The notes below the pieces were generated by a model. It was not told the DNA's origin. It did not search any database and worked only from the letters and a program-made list of their open reading frames with translations. 64,000 bases of DNA from Pezicula radicicola (lineage: Eukaryota; Ascomycota; Leotiomycetes; Helotiales; Dermateaceae), in contig PDUO01000045.1 of the NCBI GenBank assembly GCA_003008705.1, positions 348,342-412,341 on the forward strand, written 5' to 3'. Below, piece by piece: positions 56,966-64,000 of this stretch. Both the position numbers and the translations under genes were made by a program. How positions within the stretch are numbered: position 1 is the first letter of the stretch; each line of letters begins with the position of its first letter.

Positions 56966-58743
56966 ATGGGAGAAAACGTCATGAACCCGCCGTCCATAAG
57001 TTTCCCGTTACTCCCTACACTCACAACATCGGGTGGAGCCCCTCAGTTACTGGTCGATGGCAAGCCCTTCCTCGTGCTCGCTGGTGAGCTCCAGAATTCC
57101 TCAATGACATCTGCCCGATACATGAACAGCGTATGGCAGAAACTTAAAGACGCGGGTCTTAATACCGTCCTCGGCTGCGTAACATGGGAAGATATCGAGC
57201 CTACCGAAGGGCAATTTAGATTCTCCGAACTCGAAGACATCATCACGGGCGCTAGAGCTCATGGATTGCGGCTGGTGCTGTTGTGGTTTGGCTCTTTTAA
57301 GAACGGTATGCCGCCTGGTGTCCAAGTGTTGAATGGGTTGTTGCTAATAGCTTGATCTTAGGTCTCTCGATCTACACACCATCATGGGTAAAGAAAAATC
57401 CGAAAAGGTTTCCTCGTGCACAGTTGCGGAAGGCAGGTGGGAGGTTGGAAATTGGAGATGTACTATCGATTTTCTATACCGAGGCACAGCAGGCTGACGC
57501 GAGGGCTTTCTCGACGCTCATGGCGCATCTGAAGCGCGTAGACCACACCAATACCGTTATTATGGTGCAGGTTGAGAATGAGGTCGGTCTCCTGGGCGAC
57601 TCTCGCGACACGAGTAAAGCTGCTGAGAAGCGGTTCCACGAGCCTGTTCCGGAAGAGCTGATCAAATACCTGGATCAAAAGTGGAGCAGCTTGCACACAG
57701 ATTTCAAGGCCAAGTTCTCCAATCTTGAGACGTCTTTACAAAGCGCTCAAGGCAAGTCATGGCCAGAGACATTTGGCAACTCAAAATCTACAGACGAGCT
57801 CTTCATGGCGTATCATTACGCGATCTACGTGGGGCAAGTAGCTGCTGCGGGGCGAAATATGTACGCGCTCCCACTGTTTACAAATGTGTGGCAGAACCAC
57901 GGAGATGACATCGCAGATAACCCTTTTCCTGTCGTCGCCGGTGGTGGTGATCAGCCAGGAAACTACCCTTCTGGGGGTGGAGTGAGCCATGTCATCGACA
58001 TCTGGCAAAAATTCGCCCCGTCTCTAGATTTCATCGCGCCAGATATATATCTCAATGACTATGCTTCCTCGTGTCAGAATTACCGGCATAGGAACCAGCC
58101 GCTTTTCATCCCAGAGCAGCGCAGAGACGAACACGGTGCGAGAAGAATTTGGAAGGCGTTCGGCAGCTACCAAGCGATTGGAACGAGTCCATTTGCGATT
58201 GATACTCTAGTCCCAGAGACAAATCCGTTTACGAGACACTATAAATTGTTGGGCTCTGTTTCAAAATTTGTACTTGATGCGCAACAGAAACCGGGGTCTA
58301 GTATTGGGTTCTTCTTTGACGAGCTCGGAACTGATAAAAAGGACACTAGCCCTCCTACGGTCACCACATTTGGCGAGTACCAAGTCACAATCGAGCGTGC
58401 CTTCGTCTTTGGAAAGGCAGGCCCAGGAGCGGGAATGCTCATCAACACAGGGCCCGGCCGTTTCTTACTCATCGGTTGGGGATTTCAAGCAAAGTTCAAG
58501 TCAACTAAGAACCCCTTCACTGGTATTTTGAGCTTCGTTGAAAAAAGTGTTGACGATCCAGGGAACGGGGTTCTAAGAACGGAGAGGAACTTGAATGGCG
58601 ATGAGACGAGGAGCGGACTGTGCTGCATCATGCCAAATGAAGAACCTGATTATGGTGGATTCCCAATTTGCGTCACTATTCCAGCGAGGACTATGATTGC
58701 TGAGGTTGAGGTCTACTCGATAGAATGTAACGGGGAGGAATGA
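56966..58743 (+). CDS. Beta-galactosidase (GH35/GH42-like TIM barrel, DUF5597-type tail)
   Basis: Two exons (56966-57305 and 57362-58743; intron GTATGC...TCTTAG) give 573 aa. The barrel starts with LLVDGKPFLVLAGELQNSS; LNTVLGCVTWEDIEPTEGQF and LVLLWFGSFKNG follow. VQVENEVG carries the likely acid/base Glu, and SIGFFFDELG the probable nucleophile Glu. The C-terminal beta domain resembles DUF5597. There is no signal peptide, so the enzyme should be intracellular and cleave galactosides after uptake. That fits the divergent permease gene and resembles the bgaD/lacpA pair described in Aspergillus nidulans. It converges with a Zn2Cys6 regulator gene. Confidence 0.92.
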
Positions 58744-59331
58744 TGCAGTACCACTTTGCACTGTAGATAAATATTGCGACTGAGTCTCGGCATTTGAACC
58801 AGAATGAAATTGAGTTTTTGCAACTCAATTCTCCTTTGGAGCCCCCACGTGTATTTGGCTGACCTCATTTTATCTGTTAATATCTGCCGATGGGCTTGGC
58901 TCTCGTTTACAATGGAGGTAATCTCTGAAACACCCTCGTTCCCAGCTCCTCGCCGGTAGGTACGAGGGCCGCCACTAGTGCTCTGGCCACCTTGTTGACG
59001 AGTGTGGTATTCGAATGCAACTCCCGGGTCGTGATCGTGTAAAATTGGCGACATATATGTTTATATTGCTGGCATGGAAGGTTGCGCTAAGATTATACGG
59101 CTTGTTGTCAAGAACTAGCTTCTCTGCACCATAGGGCTACAGCTTACCCATAGCGCGAGCTCCAACAGCACCTTCATAGCTGGCTTGTCGTTTTGCCGCA
59201 TCTGCGCCTTCTTTGACCCCTTTGATTCCAATGAAGAAATTGAGTGCCACCGGAGCTATCCGATATTTGGTGAGTATGATGAAAGGGATGAGGGACGAGA
59301 TCTTCTCGGACACATATGTTTATCTCCTCCG
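58744..59331. other. Spacer between convergent genes
   Basis: No gene is recognised; short ORFs only. Confidence 0.4.
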
Positions 59332-61110
59332 CTACATTGAAGCAGCTAATGTATAAGCATTCCCAGAAGCTGCTTGTGCGCCTTGTATGATTTCTTCAGT
59401 GGCACGACTTCCTCTAAACAGTTCTAGATTGCTTGGAGAACTCGCAATGAAGGTAATATTTCCATTTGGAAACGAATCTCTCCTGTCAAGAACAAGTGCA
59501 TGTCGTAGTAAGAATTTGATCATCCACCGATCGATCTTGTGGGGCTGTGAACTGGCCGACTCGATGCATGAGTTCTGGAATATGATAAGACGTTTAATCT
59601 TATATAAGTTAGTAATCTGTTGTAGATACCTCGTCAAATGTTGACTTAGAAGGAGTGCTTCATACCATAGATTCTACACTTGGCCAGAATCCTCTTAGTT
59701 TGACCAGTAACTGGAAGTTGACTTCGAGTCTACCTCGAGCTTCAGCGAGTTCATGATCTTCTCCAAAGAGAAGTGTGTGAACGAGGACCGAAGACGAAAC
59801 AACAGTCATGTGTCCAACAACAATGTGGACGGCCTCCGCCTCACCGTTGGCTAAGGATACGCGGATAATATCTGCAAATGCCGCTGCGTGATATTTACAG
59901 CGATTTATATATAGCCGTGAGAAATGACTCAAAGCCTTATGGTTATCGAGATAGTGATAGTAGAGCAATGTCGAGTAGTGATGATAGCCTAGATGGAGAG
60001 CAACGAAGGTTCTCCCGTGACCGTTGACGATTTGAGCGTTAATATTTGCTTCTGAATACCGGGCATCGTCAGGGAGGTTTCTGTCATATGTCTCCAGCTC
60101 TAAGGCAAGTTTTTGGAACTCTTGATCAATCGATGCTTCATTTTCCTCGGTTTGAGAGGCCAATCTTCGATGTAGGTCTTGAATACGACTGAAAATTTGT
60201 GCGAGAACCACCATATGAGCCCAAAGACCGGGCCGCCAGAGCCCGTCTGCAAGAGGTAGGTCTCTAGGTCGCAACTTGTGAAACATTACCTCATCCATAG
60301 GGAGCTGGGGGCATGAAACATCGAGCAAAAGTTGACGGGGAAGATTAATGCCTGAGCTAGCCCAAGTATCGATCATAAAGAGGCTCCACCATACGCGTCT
60401 TTTTGTTTCAGCTGTAATGGCATCACTATTTGCATCCTCATCAGAGAGTCTAAGCAGCTGTGCCATCGTGATCGCAATGCCTGTACCTTACAGTTAGTGT
60501 TCATCATGTTATGGAAGGACCTCTCTTGCCATAGAATACTGATTCTACGCCCACATCCATGTCGGCGCAGCATATAGTTCCAAAAAGAATGCAAGCCTGA
60601 ACATTTGACAGACAGATGTCATCAATGCCATCCTTCAGGTACCGTCGTGCTTCAGAAGCATATTCTTCGCCTTGAGAACGAATACTAGGGTCTAGCGAGA
60701 ACCTGATTGGGCATGTTAGAATCTTGAGGATTGTTCAACAAAGGTACTGCGGGTACATACCTAGCTGAGACACCAAGTATACTAAACAGCAAGCTCCGGG
60801 GAATGGTGCCATCTCGAACGCTTTGGAGGAGCGATGGCTCATGGAACAAGGTCTGCGGCTTGTTGTGAAGGTGGCGTAAGTAAAGATTCACCAACTCTTC
60901 TTGAAGTTCGAGACTCGGGAGCGGTCGCCTCATTGCAGGAAGCAGAGATGTTTGCTGTAGGCGTGGAATACTTCGATAACCAAGAAAGCATTCCATCTTC
61001 CTCTTCAAACATTGGCGGCATCCTCTCCCCGAGTTGGGCGCTGATGATGTACATTTTCGTTTGCCAGACCGGCACTCTTGACACGCAGTCCCAAGCTTCA
61101 TCGATGGCAA
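59332..61110 (-). CDS. Zn2Cys6 (Gal4-type) transcription factor
   Basis: Four exons (61110-60761, 60702-60530, 60480-59666 and 59598-59332) keep frame and give 534 aa. The zinc cluster is at residues 10-41: CQECRSGKRKC, a 10-residue loop, then CRQCLKRKMEC. The middle has the fungal-specific regulatory domain, with AITMAQLLRLSDED and KRRVWWSLFMIDTW (the usual RRRxWW motif). Intron 2 starts with GC (TATG|GCAAGA), close to the known GC-AG donor consensus; the other introns are GT-AG. It could regulate the neighbouring galactoside genes or be unrelated. No regulator lies nearer to the PKS cluster. Confidence 0.88.
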
Positions 61111-62290
61111 GGAGAACCCGTGATTATAAAGAGCCTCAAAATCAATGGTCCCCGTTCACTAGGACAAGAATGCGGGGTGCATGTCTGGAAGTTGTTTGGT
61201 ACCGCCCGGCAGTCTGCCCAAGTCCTTATCTTATTTGGTTGCCGACCACGTGGTGTTTCCAGCGGCGCTTGTGGCGTGTACCTCGGCCAGCCAGTTCTCC
61301 GGGCCCCAGTGCGTGACACTATGGACGGGACACAGGGTGACTGACGCAGCAAACACCGCGAATGGCGATGGTTGCACAGCTGGAATCTTCACCAATTATA
61401 TGTACTACCTATGCCTGAGATGGGCAAAGCTTTTGAATCAACCACTCCATCAAGTCCATCTCATTCTCTCGATTTTCAAAGCAGCTCGAATCCCGTTTAT
61501 GGTTTCATATATTATTTGACGAATGCCTAATATTCCCCACCTTCGGAAGCATCTCCAGCTTTCCCCATGGGCTCTTCACACAGATTGAATCCTAAGACTG
61601 CGATCTAGATCTTCGAAGGACGACGCCTCTCCGTGATGAAGGACTGTTGCTCCCCTTGCGACTTCACAATTCTGTGGAAATCCCGCCAAAGAATTCTTTA
61701 CGTCGGCCCACGCTCCAAAATGGCAGGATCAACCAATATCAACTCGTCTGCCGGCTCCGACATGTATAAGAACATTCCCAAAAACGCTAACCCAATACGG
61801 GGGAAAGATCCTGGGCTTCGCCGTCTTAAGCTTGGCATATTGATATGTTCTCGTCTGCTTTTTAGCTGAGAAGCCGGAACAACAACGGAGTTTCGGGATG
61901 TGGAGAAGAAGCTGAAAAGAGTTTGCAAGGTGTTAGTTTAGCTGAGAAGCCGGAACAATGATAGTATTTCGGATAGGGGTGGTGTGTATAATCCCCACCT
62001 ACATACACCCCACTCCGCCCAGCCTAGGGCTGGGATAGAGTGGGGCGAGTTTAGGCTAAAGGGGCTGGGTTATTGTAAGTACTTTTGCCCCACGGGGCCC
62101 CTGTCAGATTACAATAGGAAGTGGGAGAGATCAGAAGAGTGTTTGAATGGCGTCGGTTCGGCTGATAAGCCCGAACAACAGAAGTGGTTCGGGAAGTGTT
62201 AAGCGATATACTAATAAAATCGGAAGCTATAAAATTCCTCTCCCTTGATCATCAACTTAAAGGCTATGTTCAAGTCCAACCTACTAGCCA
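61111..62290. other. Spacer with dispersed short repeats
   Basis: No gene is supported. The sequence AGCTGAGAAGCCGGAACAA occurs twice (near 61,863 and 61,940), and a related form, GCTGATAAGCCCGAACAACA, near 62,160. Each is followed by a TTCGG-containing stretch. They may be ends or pieces of an unidentified repeat. Confidence 0.5.
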
Positions 62291-62291
62291 A

Positions 62292-62684
62292 ATGTCGAAT
62301 TCTGTAAGTTCTGCTAACGGGCTACCTAAACTGAATCGATATATTATAGATCAGAGTGGAGTAAGTTAGACTATCTACTCCCAAGAAATTCCCGAGCCTC
62401 TGTTATGGCATGAATTCCCGACTGGCTCTCGAATGAGCCTTATATACGCGATAAATGCTTTCCCTATAAAGTTAGCTAGAGGGGACAACCTTTCGGTATA
62501 TAAGTGTTATCTCGATGATAAGTCCGATACTATAGGGAATCGTAGTACTATTATTCATATCGTTGATATAGTACTAGGAGCTTCTATACTAATATATAGA
62601 ACAAAGACTCTAGATTATAGTATAGTACTTAAGGGAGAAGTAGAGGTGATTCTTAATTTAAAGAAAGTAAGAGTATTAAAGTAA
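62292..62684 (+). pseudogene. Cupin-fold protein pseudogene
   Basis: From ATG 62,292 the frame reads MSNSVSSANGLPKLNRYIID, a TAG at about 62,367, then YSQEIPEPLLWHEFPTGSRM, AINAFPIKLARGDNLSVYKC, STIIHIVDIVLGASILIYRT, LDYSIVLKGEVEVILNLKK. This follows the fungal single-domain cupin family, where MHRTxSLDYGVVLEGEVELIL is usual; here the metal-ligand His of MHRT is Tyr. The C-terminal metal-binding half is lost in AT-rich DNA. Decay is by transitions, as expected from RIP. Confidence 0.7.
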
Positions 62685-62699
62685 AGAGATATTATTATT

Positions 62700-64000
62700 T
62701 AAAAGATAATAAATTATATCTAGTAGAATACTAGTAAGATATTATAAACTAGAATATTTTTTATTATACTATTAATTAAATTATTAGATATTAGTAAAAA
62801 TAAATTAAATATAAAGTTTTAAATTAAATATAAAAAGAAATAAAAATATAAATATAAAACTAGTCTTTTAGATAATATAATATATTTATATAAAACTAGA
62901 TTATTATATTATTAATATTTTATAATTTAAAAATTTATTTTATATTATAAAATAAAATATTTAATATTATTTATTAAAAATATAATATAAAACTTTTAAA
63001 ATTTTATAAATAAATTAAATAATTAAAAATTATTTATATTATAATATTTATTTTTATTTTATATTATTATTAATTTATTAATTAAATTATTATAATATTT
63101 TTAATTTTATTTATTCTTTTATAAATATATTTATTTTAATAATTCTAATATTATTAATTTTAAAAGTATTTTTAATAAAATAAAATAAAAATATTATAAT
63201 TATTATTAAATTTTAAATATATATAATAATTAATAATAAGATAAATTAAATAAATTAAATAATTAAATAAATATATTAAATTTAAAATTTAAAATAATTT
63301 AATTATTATTAATATATTATTTATATTAATATTAATTTTTATTAATTAATTTATTATATTTAACTAATAATTCTTATTTAATATAAATATATATAAGTTT
63401 ATTAATATTAAATTTAATTAATTATTAATAATTAATAACTAAGAGAGTAATTCTTATAATTAGAACTAATTATTAAATTAATTTTAAATAAATTTAATTC
63501 TAATATAAACTATTAGTTTTTATCTCTTATTACTTAACTAACCTAGGGCTAGGTTAATTTAATTTTAGTAATAATAGAATAAAGTAGTTATAAGATATAA
63601 GGGTTAGGTTAGTTTATTTTTAGAGCTAGGTTAGTTTATAAAAATAAGTAGGAAGGAGGTTATATAAGAAATTATAAATATCAAGAAATAATAAACTATA
63701 TATAGTAATTCTAACTATATTCTTAGAATTATAAAATTTAAAATTAAAGGTATATTATAATTATTTATACTTATTCTTATAGTTTTAGTATTTATTACTC
63801 TTAAGCTTAGATAACCTAGATAGACTTATATATATAAGGGTTTATATTATATAGGAAGAAGAGAAGATATATAGAGGATAGAGTTTATATTAATATTATA
63901 TTTAAAGTAAATAATTATTTAAGTAATAAAAGTAACTAAGCTATAAACTAGTTAAACTATAAATAATTAAGTTATAAACTACTAAGTTATAAATAATTAA
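62700..64000. repeat. AT-isochore, RIP-like
   Basis: About 1.3 kb is composed almost only of A and T, full of TTAATTAA-like palindromes and without ORFs. Two GGTTAGGTTAG-type patches (near 63,540 and 63,603) interrupt it. This is the composition left in fungal genomes by heavy repeat-induced mutation of transposons. The element cannot be identified. Confidence 0.8.

Overview
The window reads as nuclear DNA of a filamentous ascomycete (Pezizomycotina). Genes carry many short introns of about 50-90 bp with GT-AG ends. The gene families are fungal: a highly reducing polyketide synthase, cytochromes P450, a Zn2Cys6 regulator, a NACHT/hydrolase NLR remnant and MFS permeases. Old repeats and pseudogenes carry clustered TAA/TAG stops in otherwise open frames, the pattern left by repeat-induced point mutation (RIP). 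The last 1.3 kb is almost pure A/T. The species cannot be named from sequence alone.

Layout. (1) 1-19,100 is a graveyard of transposon and gene fragments: a Tc1-like transposase, an NLR-type gene broken by stops, a split copy of the inositol-pyrophosphate synthase Vip1/PPIP5K that still has its introns, C2H2 zinc-finger pieces beside mirrored heptamer arrays, an FAD-monooxygenase piece, an MFS piece, and a GATA-finger half abutting an HMG-box gene. (2) 19,172-38,190 is a compact, mostly intact biosynthetic cluster: an HR-PKS (KS-AT-DH-MT-ER-KR-ACP, about 2,585 aa), two P450s, two short-chain dehydrogenases and an O-methyltransferase. The PKS and the first P450 diverge from a 1.08 kb promoter holding three 43-bp tandem repeats. 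Two MITEs with TA target duplications sit in the cluster, one in a P450 intron and one in the other P450's promoter. (3) 38.2-42.2 kb is degenerate sequence. (4) 42.2-61.1 kb holds ordinary accessory genes: a conserved protein of unknown function, a beta-lactamase-fold hydrolase with a probable frameshift, an NAD(P)-dependent reductase, an MFS exporter, an N-terminally truncated FAD hydroxylase, a divergent sugar permease/beta-galactosidase pair and a Zn2Cys6 regulator. (5) 61.5-64 kb is RIP-like, AT-rich DNA with a cupin pseudogene.

How the genes may work together. The HR-PKS would build a C-methylated, reduced chain. The P450s and SDRs would adjust its oxidation level and the methyltransferase would cap a hydroxyl. 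No thioesterase, regulator or transporter lies inside the tight cluster, so product release and control would depend on proteins encoded elsewhere, possibly the accessory genes downstream. The permease/beta-galactosidase pair looks like a galactoside-utilisation unit; its shared promoter carries several CreA-type hexamers.

Exon coordinates for the PKS, P450s, SDRs, methyltransferase, reductase, MFS exporter, beta-galactosidase and Zn2Cys6 regulator were worked out by hand from splice motifs and reading-frame arithmetic. Names come from recognised motifs, not database searches.
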